In this document: in pieces, positions 1 through 10,267 of the stretch | How the letters are laid out: each line of letters starts with the position of its first letter | How positions within the stretch are numbered: position 1 is the stretch's first letter | NCBI RefSeq assembly: GCF_011751945.2 | Contig: NZ_CP064951.1 | Location: 434,001 to 498,000, forward strand | Source: Actinomyces sp. zg-332 | GTDB taxonomy: Bacteria; Actinomycetota; Actinomycetes; Actinomycetales; Actinomycetaceae | Reading direction: 5' to 3' | DNA length: 64,000 nucleotides | The notes under the pieces: model-generated | The model's input: only the letters and a program-made list of their open reading frames with translations | The model's database searches: none | What the model was told of the DNA's origin: nothing | Position numbers and translations under genes: made by a program

Positions 1-1712
1 CAATCTCTGATATTGTTCGAACAGAGATCGGTTTTAAACAATCATTTGAAAAAGGTACACTTTTATATGAGTTTGGAAAGGTATCTGAAAGACTGTCATT
101 TGAGGGTGTTTTGAAAAACTATATTAGAGAAAACGCTGCTCATATAGGACGCGCTGTAAATAATGTGCGTTGTGGCTTGAAAGATAATGGTTGTGTTCAG
201 ACTTTCAGTAAAAATAATCAGTCAATAGCTGTTTATGTCAGTTCAGTAACTCCACCTGCATATATTAATTTAGAAACTCCTATTGCAAAGGAATTTATTA
301 AATCTGGTTGGGAAAACGGAAAATATGGATATCCTGTAAATATAGAAAGAACAATTATTTCCAATAAGAAAATGCAAGAATTCGAGCATTTGATTGCTTT
401 CTATAATGGAAATGATGTAATAGAAAATCCTAAGTCGAATCCAATAACTAAACATTACTTGCGAAATAGTAGCAGACTTATCTATCCTACAAACAATATT
501 AAATGTGGTTTGAGTAATAATGGTTGTGTTCAGACTTTTATGTCTAACCAAAATGAAAAAGTTGCAGTATATTCCTATGCAGGAAAAATTGGTGAAATAA
601 AACTTGATAAGCCTTATACGAAAGTTTGGGCTAAACAAGGTTGGGAAGAATCACCATTAGGATATCCAACTTATGAGTCCAACAATAAGCAGTATTTTGA
701 AAATGGCTACATTCAAGATGAAAATACTTATATTACGGACAAACAAGCTGCTTTTACTAGGTATTACAATGCTAATAAAGGTATTTATGGTTCAAAAATA
801 GTTAGTAATTTGCGTTGTGGTTTAAAAAATGGTGGGTGTGTAGCTACATTAGAAAAAAATAATGGAACTCAAACAGCTATATACATAACTCCTAAAAACG
901 GTATAGTGCCAATTCAGATAGATGGACCAGTCACAAAGCTTTGGATTAAAGCAGGCTGGGAAAACTCTAAACAAGGTTACCCAATTTCTACTGTATATTG
1001 TGATCCTGTTAGATGTGAACAGCAATTTGAAAACGGTAGAATAATAGCTGAGAAAAAAGCTTACCCGAATAACTCATCACGTATGAGTGGTATTGATATT
1101 GCATCATGGCAACGCACACTGAAAATTAAAAATGTGCCAGAAGCTCAATTTATAATTGTTAAGGCTACTGGTGGTACAGGATATGTAAATCCTTTCCATA
1201 AGACTCATGCCGATCAAGTAATACAGCTTGGTAAGAAGATTGGATTTTACCACTTTGCCCATGAAATTGGATATCAAGGAAGTCCAGAAGCAGAAGCTAG
1301 ACACTTTGTAAATACTGTGCGTCCGTACCTTCGCTATGGACCAATGCTTGTTTTGGATAATGAATCTGACAATAGAACAGATGTTGCGTGGAACAAGAAA
1401 TGGTTAGATGAAGTTTATAGATTGACTGGAGTTAAGCCAGTGATTTATATGTCACAAAGTGTCGTAAACGAAGCTAACTGGTCATCTGTTGCTCAAAGCG
1501 ATTATCCTCTATGGGTTGCATATTATCCTAGAAATGCTTCAACTGGCGTTGCTATAGGTAGCACTCCATATTTCCCTATTAAATGGTGGGAAAAAGCTAT
1601 TATGTGGCAGTACACAAGTAATTTGCGTTTACCGGGGTACGGTAGCGATTTAGATGGTAACGTATTTTATGGTGACGCTGGTATCTGGGCATATTATGCA
1701 CTACCAAGGTAA
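1..1712 (+). CDS. LGFP-repeat cell-wall protein with C-terminal GH25 muramidase (5' end outside window)
   Basis: The frame is open from base 3 with no stop upstream, so the gene starts before the window; the TTG at 111 is only an internal codon. At least three LGFP-type repeats are visible (a GW-E----GYP core followed by FENG, as in GWEESPLGYP and GWENSKQGYP), a module known from actinobacterial wall proteins. Each unit also carries an N-RCGL-NGGCV-T segment. The last ~200 residues form a glycoside hydrolase family 25 domain starting GIDIASWQ, with the acidic cluster VLDNESD where the catalytic Asp/Glu are expected and a late MWQYTS motif. GH25 enzymes cleave the MurNAc-GlcNAc bond of peptidoglycan. 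It probably acts outside the cell as an autolysin or cell-separation enzyme; the signal peptide would lie in the missing part. Confidence 0.88.
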   Translation, partial: ISDIVRTEIGFKQSFEKGTLLYEFGKVSERLSFEGVLKNYIRENAAHIGRAVNNVRCGLKDNGCVQTFSKNNQSIAVYVSSVTPPAYINLETPIAKEFIKSGWENGKYGYPVNIERTIISNKKMQEFEHLIAFYNGNDVIENPKSNPITKHYLRNSSRLIYPTNNIKCGLSNNGCVQTFMSNQNEKVAVYSYAGKIGEIKLDKPYTKVWAKQGWEESPLGYPTYESNNKQYFENGYIQDENTYITDKQAAFTRYYNANKGIYGSKIVSNLRCGLKNGGCVATLEKNNGTQTAIYITPKNGIVPIQIDGPVTKLWIKAGWENSKQGYPISTVYCDPVRCEQQFENGRIIAEKKAYPNNSSRMSGIDIASWQRTLKIKNVPEAQFIIVKATGGTGYVNPFHKTHADQVIQLGKKIGFYHFAHEIGYQGSPEAEARHFVNTVRPYLRYGPMLVLDNESDNRTDVAWNKKWLDEVYRLTGVKPVIYMSQSVVNEANWSSVAQSDYPLWVAYYPRNASTGVAIGSTPYFPIKWWEKAIMWQYTSNLRLPGYGSDLDGNVFYGDAGIWAYYALPR

Positions 1713-1768
1713 CTTATAAAACTAATTTCACAAAGACAATACTTGTATGTCTTGCTTTGAGTTTTATA

Positions 1769-1811
1769 AAAATCTTTAGAGGGGAGAAAATTCTCCCCTC
1801 TAAAGATTTTA
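1769..1811. terminator. Strong bidirectional hairpin terminator after the muramidase gene
   Basis: A near-perfect inverted repeat (AAATCTTTAGAGGGGAGAA and its complement) with a two-base loop ends in T-rich sequence. It lies about 60 bases after the muramidase stop. Confidence 0.85.
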
Positions 1812-2076
1812 ATCCTGTTTAAAATTTACGGTTTATTTGTATGTCTATAAAATATCTTTTATTATTAGCATAACTGTTGTCTTTGTTATAGGCTTTTCTT
1901 TTGTTCTGATTATTCTCTCTTAGCCTTTATACAAAGATTTAAATATTACTTACTCTCATTTCTAAACTGGCAAAGATACACTATATGCTTTTATAAATAT
2001 ATAAAATTTATCAAGAGTGAAATTTTATTCCGTAATGGTATTTGAAGAAAAATATTTATACAAGTAAAATTTTAAT

Positions 2077-3066
2077 ATGAGTAGTATATTGGTAGCTGGT
2101 GGCGCAGGCTATATTGGCGCTCACGTGGTGCGTTTGTTGCTTGAACGTGGTGAAAAAGTAGTAGTCGTAGATGATTTATCTTATGGAAGTAAAGATCGTA
2201 TCGGTGATAGCGTATTTTTCCAATTAGATTTAGCTTGTACACAATCTATTGAAAATTTGGCAAATATTATGCAGGAACACGAAGTACGTTCTGTTATACA
2301 TTTTGCTGCCAGAAAGCAAGTTGGTGAATCTGTAGAAAAACCACAGTGGTATTATCAGCAAAACGTTGGTGGTATGGCTAATCTTTTGATGGCAATGGAA
2401 AAAACTGGAGTGAAAGAAATGATTTTTTCATCTTCAGCAGCTGTATATGGTATGCCACCTGTAGAAATAGTAGAAGAAGATATAGAAAAACACCCGATTA
2501 ATCCTTATGGTGAGACTAAATTATTTGGCGAGTATTTACTAGCCGGTTGCCAAAAAGCATGGGGACTTAAATGGGCGGGTATGCGTTACTTTAACGTTGC
2601 TGGTTCTGGTTGGGACGACTTAGGAGACCCTGCAGTACTGAACTTGATACCTATGGTTTTGGATCGTTTGCAAAGGGGAGAGGAACCAAAGATTTTTGGT
2701 GATGATTACCCTACACCTGATGGAACTTGCATACGCGATTATATTCATGTTATGGATTTGGCAATTGCTCACATAGATGCTTTGGAGTATTTGCGTAACA
2801 ATGACTATATTGAACATAATTCTTTCAATGTTGGAACTGGTAAAGGTACTTCCGTGAAAGAAGTTATTGATATGGTTGCTAAAGTATCGGGGATAGATAT
2901 TAATCCTGAAATTTTACCTCGAAGAGCAGGTGATCCTCCTCAACTAATTGGTAATGCTGAGCGTATAACTAGTACATTTAAATGGAAAGCTAAATATTCT
3001 TTGGAAGAAATTGTACAGTCAGCTTGGGATGCTTGGCAGGCTGGTCCTAGACCAATAAACAAATAG
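2077..3066 (+). CDS. galE: UDP-glucose 4-epimerase
   Basis: This 329-residue protein is the usual length for GalE, which interconverts UDP-glucose and UDP-galactose for sugar metabolism and wall polysaccharides. It opens with the Rossmann motif GGAGYIGAH (NAD binding). The catalytic Ser is in FSSSAAVYG and the YxxxK pair in NPYGETKLFGE; MRYFNVAGS and CIRDYIHVMDLA are typical of the family. The ATG at 2077 is the only sensible start, although no clear Shine-Dalgarno sequence precedes it. It is a single gene, flanked by terminators on both sides. Confidence 0.93.
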   Translation: MSSILVAGGAGYIGAHVVRLLLERGEKVVVVDDLSYGSKDRIGDSVFFQLDLACTQSIENLANIMQEHEVRSVIHFAARKQVGESVEKPQWYYQQNVGGMANLLMAMEKTGVKEMIFSSSAAVYGMPPVEIVEEDIEKHPINPYGETKLFGEYLLAGCQKAWGLKWAGMRYFNVAGSGWDDLGDPAVLNLIPMVLDRLQRGEEPKIFGDDYPTPDGTCIRDYIHVMDLAIAHIDALEYLRNNDYIEHNSFNVGTGKGTSVKEVIDMVAKVSGIDINPEILPRRAGDPPQLIGNAERITSTFKWKAKYSLEEIVQSAWDAWQAGPRPINK

Positions 3067-3083
3067 TAGTGTTTTAACAGGGA

Positions 3084-3124
3084 GGGGAGGAACTTTTTTA
3101 GGTTTCTCCCCACTTTTTTATTTT
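3084..3124 (+). terminator. Intrinsic terminator of galE
   Basis: A 10-bp stem (GGGGAGGAAC with GTTTCTCCCC) and an eight-base T-rich loop are followed by ACTTTTTTATTTT, 18 bases after the galE stop. Confidence 0.8.
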
Positions 3125-3513
3125 CTGTAAAAGAGATAGTTGCATAATAGGGCTGTTTTAATTTTCACGTTGAGTTATTGGTAATAAAAGAACTTTGGAT
3201 AAAGAATAATGCTTCCTTATATTTGAGTGAATCTATAAGTAATGTTATTTATATAGTGGTGAGTTTCAAGTAAAAAGGTTTTATTACTAAAGTTTTTCAC
3301 TCATACTTTTAACAAGTAAAAATTATAAATAGCAGTAACTTATTTACTGTAAACCCAAGTACTTAAACGTATCTCTATTGCGAGTAAGTGCTAAACGCTT
3401 AATTTTAGTGTATATCATAAAACTACAAGTACATGATAAAAGTATCTTTAGTAATAAAATAGGTTTTTAAAGCCAAATTTTCTGTTGTCAGTAGTTATTG
3501 CAAGTTACATAAC
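3125..3513. other. AT-rich intergenic region, no gene seen
   Basis: This stretch lies between the convergent galE and YfcC-type genes. I see no ORF with coding character, tRNA, array or repeat in it. Confidence 0.6.
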
Positions 3514-3548
3514 AAAAATGGTGAGCCTAAATATGACTCACCATTTTT
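3514..3548. terminator. Bidirectional terminator downstream of the YfcC-type gene
   Basis: The 12-bp inverted repeat AAAAATGGTGAG / CTCACCATTTTT gives a T-run on either strand. It sits 24 bases beyond the stop of the minus-strand permease gene. Confidence 0.85.
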
Positions 3549-3571
3549 ATTTACTTTTATGTATAAAGCTA

Positions 3572-4993
3572 TTAGATATAAATACCAATTAGTAGGAATA
3601 CAATAGTATATACGAATATAGCTAGAAGGTATTTCCAAATGTACTTTATCCACTTATCGTAAGAAATTCGACCAATAGCCAATGCACTCATAACAACAGC
3701 ACTTGTAGGAGTGATGAAGTTTACTAGACCTGAAGCTGACTGGTAAGCGGTAACAACGATGTCACGTGTAACGCCCGCAAAGTCTGCTAGAGGAGCCATA
3801 ATTGGCATTGATAGTGTTGCTAGACCTGATGAAGAAGGTACTAGGAATGACATTGGAATGTAGAATATGTAAGTTAGTATTACAAATGGAATCTGACCTA
3901 GTGATGATAGAGAAGATTCACCTAGGTTTAGAATCGTTGCTGTCATGTTACCGTCGTTCATGACGATAGTAATACCATTTGATATACCAATAATTACTGA
4001 TACACCTAGAAGATCACGCATACCATCTATGAAAGATTCGGTGATTTCAGATTCTTTCAAACCATAAGCTACACCAACGATGATGGACATTGTTAAGAAT
4101 AGTACGCTAAGTTCTTTGAATGACCAGCCTAAAGTTGGAATTGCTGTAATTCCCATATCGCTGAATGGAATCAATGAGAATACCATAAAAATGAATGTTC
4201 CAGCGAAAGCAATTAAAGCTAGTCTTCTACGCCATGTCATTTCTGGCTGTTCAGATCCGTTGTTTGAGTGTAAGAAGTGCTTCATGTCATCTTCTCTTGT
4301 GCTGAAGACAACAGATTTTGTAGGATCAGCTTTTACTTTTTCAGCATAGCTGATGACGAAGATATAAGTGATGATAATACCTACAACTAGCATTAGTGCA
4401 CGTAAAATCAGACCATTACCCATTGAGGTTTCAGCAAAGTTTGAAGCGATACCTACAGCAAATGGGTTAACTGTTGATGCTAAGCAACCAATACCAGCAC
4501 CGAGTAAAATTACAGCTACACCAGTGATAGTGTCATATCCTGCTGATAAGATAACCACGATGATTAGTGGGTAGAAAGGAATTGTTTCCTCAGCCATACC
4601 ATATGATGTTCCGCCAAATGCAAAAAGGCTAATTAGCAAGAAAATCATAATTTTTTCTTTACCTTTTAATGCTCTAGTGATTGATGCAAAGCCAGCATCT
4701 AGGGCACCTGTTTTTAATGTAACACCAATGAAACCACCTAGAATCATAATGAAGAATGCTACTTGAAGTGCATTATAGAAACCTAGAATAGGTGCTGATA
4801 GGACTTCGAAGATTCCTTGAGGTGTGTTTTCGATAGCATGATATGTTCCTGGAACTGGAATTTGTTTTCCAGCAATTTCTTTTGTTTCGTACTGTCCAGC
4901 AGGAACAATCCAAGTTAGTGCTGCAACTACTGCAATTAAAGCAAATAAAATAGTATATGCAGTAGGCATACTAAACTTTTTTGTCTTATTCAT
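3572..4993 (-). CDS. YfcC-family membrane transporter
   Basis: This 473-residue protein has about a dozen hydrophobic segments. The N-terminal stretch ALTWIVPAGQYE, the FGGTSYGMAEETIPFYPL region and the Asn-containing segment STVNPFAVGIAS are typical of YfcC / DcuC-related permeases (PF03606). A late PSSSGLATLSMPIMAPLADFAG segment and LVNFITPTSAVVMSAL complete the fold. Relatives are thought to exchange amino acids or carboxylates and often sit by arginine deiminase genes, but no such neighbour is present here, so the substrate is open. The gene stands alone with a 700-base upstream region. Start ATG at 4993. Confidence 0.85.
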   Translation of the reverse strand: MNKTKKFSMPTAYTILFALIAVVAALTWIVPAGQYETKEIAGKQIPVPGTYHAIENTPQGIFEVLSAPILGFYNALQVAFFIMILGGFIGVTLKTGALDAGFASITRALKGKEKIMIFLLISLFAFGGTSYGMAEETIPFYPLIIVVILSAGYDTITGVAVILLGAGIGCLASTVNPFAVGIASNFAETSMGNGLILRALMLVVGIIITYIFVISYAEKVKADPTKSVVFSTREDDMKHFLHSNNGSEQPEMTWRRRLALIAFAGTFIFMVFSLIPFSDMGITAIPTLGWSFKELSVLFLTMSIIVGVAYGLKESEITESFIDGMRDLLGVSVIIGISNGITIVMNDGNMTATILNLGESSLSSLGQIPFVILTYIFYIPMSFLVPSSSGLATLSMPIMAPLADFAGVTRDIVVTAYQSASGLVNFITPTSAVVMSALAIGRISYDKWIKYIWKYLLAIFVYTIVFLLIGIYI

Positions 4994-5692
4994 TTTTGAA
5001 TAACTCCATTAAGTGTAAAATACTTGAAATAAACGGTTATTCTTGTTTTACATTTAAAATATAGATTATGTATCTATATTTAAAATTTTATAAACAAGGT
5101 ATTATTCTCCCTTATACAGTCGATTTATTTTATATTAGATACTCTTCAATATGAAGAACTTTTATAAAATTTACGTAAAATTTGCATATGTTTACAAACA
5201 GCATTAGTGTTTATTGTACTTTAATGTAGTTCTTTGAGAATTTTGGTGAAAATTTTCAATTTTTTTGATATTTACCTAATGATGTTTTGCTTTATTTTTC
5301 ACTTTTCTTTTTAAAGATTTAGGTAACGTAAGTATATTTTAGATAAAACGTTGAAATATGTGTATTTTATATATTGCTTCTAAAATCTTACTGAAAGTAT
5401 TTGTGTAAGATAAAGATTCTTGTAACTAGAAAAATTTAAGGAATATAAGATTTATCGGATGAAACTACTATTTGCTTATTTTCACTTATAGTGAATTATT
5501 AGGTTATTTATTATTATCATCATGTATGCAAACATGATAGTGCATATAAAACAGCACTTATGCGTATTTCCATATAATAATAAAGATAATTCCTTATGAA
5601 GATTATATAGGAATCAAATGTTTTCTTTTTAAGAAATAGATTTTATAGAATGAAAATGTTTGTAACTAAGAGAAAAGGTAACAAAAGCTAAT
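4994..5692. other. Long AT-rich intergenic region between the YfcC-type gene and rpmB
   Basis: About 700 bases without a convincing gene. It must hold the promoter of the minus-strand permease gene near 5000-5150. I see no RNA gene or clear operator in it. Confidence 0.5.
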
Positions 5693-5721
5693 AAAAAAAG
5701 GTCGCCTAAAAGCGACCTTTT
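5693..5721. terminator. Terminator of rpmB (works on both strands)
   Basis: The stem GGTCGC / GCGACC has a CTAAAA loop, flanked by an A-run on the left and TTTT on the right. On the minus strand the A-run becomes a long U-run 17 bases past the rpmB stop. Confidence 0.88.
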
Positions 5722-5737
5722 AATGAAGCCTGTCAAA

Positions 5738-5929
5738 TTACACGTTACGTGTAACCTTACCGCTCTTAATGCAAGTTGTACAAACGTTTAAACGTTTCGG
5801 TGTGGATCCGACTAATGCACGTACACGCTGGATGTTTGGGTTCCAGCGACGGTTTGTACGCAAGTGAGAGTGCGAAACGCTCTTGCCAAAGCCAGGTCCT
5901 TTACCGCAAATATCGCAGGTGGAAGCCAC
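5738..5929 (-). CDS. rpmB: 50S ribosomal protein L28
   Basis: This 63-residue protein contains CDICGKGPGFG, SHSHLRTNRRWNPNIQ and a C-terminal CTTCIKSGKV, the four-Cys (zinc-binding) form of L28. I chose the GTG at 5929 over the longer frame because AGGAGA lies just upstream and the product then begins like other L28 proteins (VASTCDICGKGP). It is transcribed away from the recG group, as in many actinobacteria. Confidence 0.93.
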   Translation of the reverse strand: MASTCDICGKGPGFGKSVSHSHLRTNRRWNPNIQRVRALVGSTPKRLNVCTTCIKSGKVTRNV

Positions 5930-6184
5930 GGATCTCTCCTGATCGTTCAAGCCTATAAAAGACAATTATTAACAATACTTATAAGTGTTATATAAACACT
6001 CAACTCATACATGATAGCAAAAAAGCACAAATATGCAAACAACTATATGTAAAAGAATTAAATCTTTTCCTCAAGATTCTTGAGAATTATCAATAAAACT
6101 TTAGCAATATAAAGAGTGGGAAACAAGGAAAACTGAACAAAAGAAGTAGAATATTGTGTAAATATAGTTTACACGGATAAAAAT

Positions 6185-7747
6185 ATGAATCACGAAAAAA
6201 TAACTGGGATAACTTTTAAAAATTGGTTTATAAACGCTTATATAGATCTTGAAAAGAACAAAGCGCTACTAAAAAGTCTTGCAGTAACAGATGTTGAAAA
6301 AACAGATATTAACAATGTTAGTTACTGCATGAAAAATATAGTTCAAGGACTGGAAAACATTCCTGAAGATGCTGATTGTATATGGGTTTTGGACGTGGCT
6401 ACGCAAATTGCTAAAGACACTGCAAACTCTAGTACATCATTACATTTATACCAGTATTTAATATATGCTCTCAAAGAATTTAAATCAGTTCTAACTCCTG
6501 TTGATGTCATTGAAATAGTGTCCAGATTAAGTGAAAAAGCTAAAGAAGAGATACTCAACAATGACGAAATAACTATTGCTGATATATTTGTAACAGCTAA
6601 AGAGCAATGTGACTTCTTAGATACTGTGTTAGATATAGAATCTACGTGTCAGTGTTTGATAACAGCGAGCCAAATAGTCCTTATGGAAACACAAAATCAA
6701 TATCAAAAAGTGGACTATAAAATCGCGCTTGCTTGCATAATCTTTTCAGCTCTGGAATATGCTTGGAAAGAAAAAGAGTTTACTTCAAATGTCGTATCAG
6801 AAATGATTTCGAATATGCTGAAAAGTGCTTCTACTAATTCTGATAAAACTAAAGTAAAAGAGTGTGAATTTGAAATAATCTACTCCATAGAAACAACTTT
6901 AGAAAATATGGAAAAGATAAAGAAAAATATTGGCAGAACAGGAGCTAAATCACTAATTGTGGGTGAATGTGGACCGTTTGACATAGGAAATTGGACCATA
7001 TTATCAGAAACCAAAACTCCTCTTATGATTCTGCCACTAAAGACGCCTTTTAAAAATCTTAGGTTACAAACAACTCGTCCAATTAAGCTGGATACTTATT
7101 CAAATATAACGCAAGAAAATAGCAATGTTATTAGTATATTTGAAAAAATAAAACCACAAGTTGCTGATAAGCCTAAAAATGATATTGCCATAATTTCTGC
7201 TGTGCAAAACTTACCTTTGCTCGAGCCGATTTCTAGAACAAATGCAACAGTAGTATATAAGCCAGATGATAGCGAAGTTATACAAAATATTATTGAAGTT
7301 TTAGAAACTGAATACATAGTCTTAATGCCTTCTAATGAAAAAGATATGCTTTTGATGAGACGAGCTTTTGAGCTTAGTTCTAAGAATGAAAAAATAATTA
7401 TCGCAGAAACTAAAAATGACCTAGAAATAAAGTATTTATCTGAAGAAATAGCTATGCGACCAGAAGTTATTAAAGAATGCACTGATATAAACAGTGTTGA
7501 AAAGTATATGAAAACAACACTTGCAAAACAACGTACGCTTACATTACGTAACGAATACGAAAACATTGATGATAGTATAATTAACTTTATAGACGATAGT
7601 GATACACGTATATCAGTGCTAGTGGACGCAAAAGAAGTAGTATTTTTGCAACAAAGAATAGAACAAATAATATACAATAAGAACCCAAATATTCAGTTAG
7701 AAATAATAGTGTCTAATTCTGGTGAACTTGTAATAAATGCACATTAA
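6185..7747 (+). CDS. Degenerate DAK/FakA-like (DhaL plus DegV-like) protein
   Basis: I do not recognise this 520-residue protein by direct motif. Its place between rpmB and recG is where actinobacteria carry a DAK-phosphatase (FakA/YloV-like) gene. It shows a faint trace of that fold: an N-terminal helical part where the metal-binding D-DTGTN motif is replaced by TDINNVSYC, and ANSSTSLHLYQYL where GNSG-ILSQ would be. A middle LIVGECGPFDIGNWTI resembles the V-GD---V-VH strand region. The C-terminal half is a DegV-like alpha/beta stretch. FakA relatives phosphorylate fatty acids, but with the Asp ligands gone I would not predict kinase activity. The gene is intact, very AT-rich, and 12 bases from recG, so probably co-transcribed. 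Confidence 0.55.
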   Translation: MNHEKITGITFKNWFINAYIDLEKNKALLKSLAVTDVEKTDINNVSYCMKNIVQGLENIPEDADCIWVLDVATQIAKDTANSSTSLHLYQYLIYALKEFKSVLTPVDVIEIVSRLSEKAKEEILNNDEITIADIFVTAKEQCDFLDTVLDIESTCQCLITASQIVLMETQNQYQKVDYKIALACIIFSALEYAWKEKEFTSNVVSEMISNMLKSASTNSDKTKVKECEFEIIYSIETTLENMEKIKKNIGRTGAKSLIVGECGPFDIGNWTILSETKTPLMILPLKTPFKNLRLQTTRPIKLDTYSNITQENSNVISIFEKIKPQVADKPKNDIAIISAVQNLPLLEPISRTNATVVYKPDDSEVIQNIIEVLETEYIVLMPSNEKDMLLMRRAFELSSKNEKIIIAETKNDLEIKYLSEEIAMRPEVIKECTDINSVEKYMKTTLAKQRTLTLRNEYENIDDSIINFIDDSDTRISVLVDAKEVVFLQQRIEQIIYNKNPNIQLEIIVSNSGELVINAH

Positions 7748-7759
7748 AATAGGTGAGAT

Positions 7760-10153
7760 ATGGGAAAAGAACATCTTGAAGATAAAAATGAAAAAGAAGT
7801 ATCTGAACAAGAAATAAATGCTCATATTCATGATATGAAAGGTGACTTTCTCAAGCGAGTTAGCTTTTTGCAAACTCCATTGGAAAAAATCTTTGGGGAT
7901 AAGTCTGCTAAAAAACTTGAAAAAATTGGCGCAACTACACTTTATGAACTTTTGAGACTAGCACCTCGTAAGTACTATAAAAAAGGTGAACTCACCAAAA
8001 TACAAGACTTACAAGAAGGTGACTATGTAACTGTTCAAGTAAAAGTAGTATCTGTAAACATGAAGAACATGTTTGCTCGTAAAGGCTATATGTTGCAAGT
8101 TTTAGTAACTGACGGAACAGAATACTTAACTGCAAAGTTTTTCGCTAAAAGCCAATACATGTTGCATACTCACAAGAATATTTTAAAAATAGGTGAAACT
8201 GTATTATTTAGTGGAACAGTGTCTACATATAATGGTGTGAAACAGCTTGTACACCCTGAATTTGAAAGTATAGAGCTTTCTGAAGATTATAAGGAAGAAG
8301 TTAGTGACCTCGATTTTTCAAAAAATTTACAAGAATACGTAAATAAACCTATTCCGATTTATCCAGCATCTAATGGTTTTGCCTCTTGGAAAGTAAAATC
8401 GTCAATACAAACTGCTTTAAGTATGGTAGATAAGAGTAGCTTTGACGACTTAATTCCTAAAATTTTACCCAACCCGAACTTATATTCATACTACGAAGCT
8501 ATTGAAAAACTCCATAACCCGACGGAGGAAGCTGAATATAAAAAAGCAAGGTATACGCTCAAATACTACGAAGCTTTTATGCTGAATATGAGTATATATT
8601 TGCGTAAAAAAAGTTATGAGACTTATAGGGCTTTTGAATGTAAAACAAAAACTGATGGATTTGCTGACAGGCTAGTAAACAATCTTCCATACGAACTTAC
8701 AAATGCGCAGAAAAGAGTCGTAGCTGAGATACAAGAAGACATTTCTAAGAAATACCCAATGCATAGAATGGTTATGGGAGATGTAGGTAGTGGTAAAACA
8801 ATAGTTGCTTTGTTATCAATGCTTAGAGTGGTAGATAATGGGTATCAAGCAGTACTTCTGGCTCCAACAGAAGTTTTGGCAACGCAACACTACGAAGGTA
8901 TATGTAACTTACTAGGAAAAGAGGTAAAAACCATCCTAGATCCTCTTACAGATATAAATAACGAGGTACAAAAAGTAGATGTTAACTTATACACAGCTGC
9001 TACCCCCACAAAACTCAAAAAAGAAGTTTTATCTAAGTTAGCTACAGGAACGCCTGGAATTTTTATAGGTACACATGCTTTACTATCAGATAAAGTTTTA
9101 GTAAATAATATAGGGCTGGTTGTAGTAGATGAACAGCATCGATTTGGAGTTGAACAGAGACAAAAACTGCTAGAAAAATCTGAGCATGTGCCACATATGT
9201 TATCTATGAGTGCCACTCCTATTCCTAGGACTTTAGCCGTTACAATATTTGGTGATATGACTGTTAGCATTATTGATGAAAAACCAGCTGGACGTAAGCC
9301 AATTCAAACGTTTTTGATGAATCCTAACAAAGTTTATGTAAAAGATGGACAGAAAAAAACTTGGCAGAATCGTCTTTGGGAAAAGGCTAGGGAAGAGATA
9401 AACGCTGGTAACTGTATTTATGTAGTTGTACCTAAAATATCTGATGGCACTGACGAAAGAAACGATCTGCAAAAGCCTAGTAAAAAGAGTAAAACAGCTA
9501 AAGCAAGTGAGGAAAATAAAACTTCATCTTCTAGTCTAGAGATTATTTCCATAGATGAGGCTTATTCACGTATAAAAAACTCTGAACATTTGCGTGACGT
9601 AAAAATACAGACTTTATCATCTAAAACTACCCCTAGTGAGAAGGAAGAAATAATTTCTAATTTTTCAACAGGACAAGCTCCTATACTCATATCTACCACA
9701 GTTGTTGAAGTTGGTGTTGATGTTAAAAATGCAACGATGATAGTTATAATGGATGCTCATAGATTTGGACTTGCTACTTTACATCAGCTACGTGGACGAG
9801 TTGGACGAAATGATAAACAAAGTTACTGTATGCTACTTACAGATTTAGACGATACGCATCCTTCGTATACTAAGTTAGAAGAATTTTCTAAGACTAATGA
9901 TGGCTTTAAAATTGCTGAGTTGGACTTATCTATCCGTAAAGAGGGAGATATACTAGGGATAAAACAGTCTGGCAGAAAGTCGACTCTGAAATTCTTAAAT
10001 GTAATTAGAGATATTGATATCATTCATAAGAGTTTGGCCGATATAAAAGAAAATGAAGATATATACATGAGTAGTCATGATAATGATAAGTTTGATGAAC
10101 AAGTTGAAGTATTTTTCTCTAATTTTGAGGAAAACTATTGGTTTAAGAGCTAG
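7760..10153 (+). CDS. recG: ATP-dependent DNA helicase RecG
   Basis: This 797-residue protein, somewhat longer than usual, remodels stalled replication forks and Holliday junctions. An N-terminal wedge/OB domain is followed by helicase motifs: Walker A GDVGSGKT, APTEVLATQH, the DExH box VVVDEQHRFG, SATPIPRT, and motif VI QLRGRVGR. A low-complexity insert rich in Lys/Ser (about residues 570-592) accounts for part of the extra length. ATG at 7760 follows AGGTGAGAT. It sits directly downstream of the FakA-like gene and upstream of rsmD, a conserved order. Confidence 0.95.
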   Translation: MGKEHLEDKNEKEVSEQEINAHIHDMKGDFLKRVSFLQTPLEKIFGDKSAKKLEKIGATTLYELLRLAPRKYYKKGELTKIQDLQEGDYVTVQVKVVSVNMKNMFARKGYMLQVLVTDGTEYLTAKFFAKSQYMLHTHKNILKIGETVLFSGTVSTYNGVKQLVHPEFESIELSEDYKEEVSDLDFSKNLQEYVNKPIPIYPASNGFASWKVKSSIQTALSMVDKSSFDDLIPKILPNPNLYSYYEAIEKLHNPTEEAEYKKARYTLKYYEAFMLNMSIYLRKKSYETYRAFECKTKTDGFADRLVNNLPYELTNAQKRVVAEIQEDISKKYPMHRMVMGDVGSGKTIVALLSMLRVVDNGYQAVLLAPTEVLATQHYEGICNLLGKEVKTILDPLTDINNEVQKVDVNLYTAATPTKLKKEVLSKLATGTPGIFIGTHALLSDKVLVNNIGLVVVDEQHRFGVEQRQKLLEKSEHVPHMLSMSATPIPRTLAVTIFGDMTVSIIDEKPAGRKPIQTFLMNPNKVYVKDGQKKTWQNRLWEKAREEINAGNCIYVVVPKISDGTDERNDLQKPSKKSKTAKASEENKTSSSSLEIISIDEAYSRIKNSEHLRDVKIQTLSSKTTPSEKEEIISNFSTGQAPILISTTVVEVGVDVKNATMIVIMDAHRFGLATLHQLRGRVGRNDKQSYCMLLTDLDDTHPSYTKLEEFSKTNDGFKIAELDLSIRKEGDILGIKQSGRKSTLKFLNVIRDIDIIHKSLADIKENEDIYMSSHDNDKFDEQVEVFFSNFEENYWFKS

Positions 10154-10267
10154 ACTTTTGAATAGTTATTTGTTGAGCAAAAACATACGTTTCATAAAAC
10201 CATGTAGTAGAAATTTTTAGAAAGATTAGTATCTACGCAAAGCTAATAGCGTTGAAAGAGAGAGTTG

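Noticed and set aside
7096-7677. 193-codon minus-strand ORF inside the FakA-like gene
   Set aside because: It is fully antisense to a longer intact frame, and its Ser/Ile/Phe-rich composition is what AT-rich antisense reading gives.
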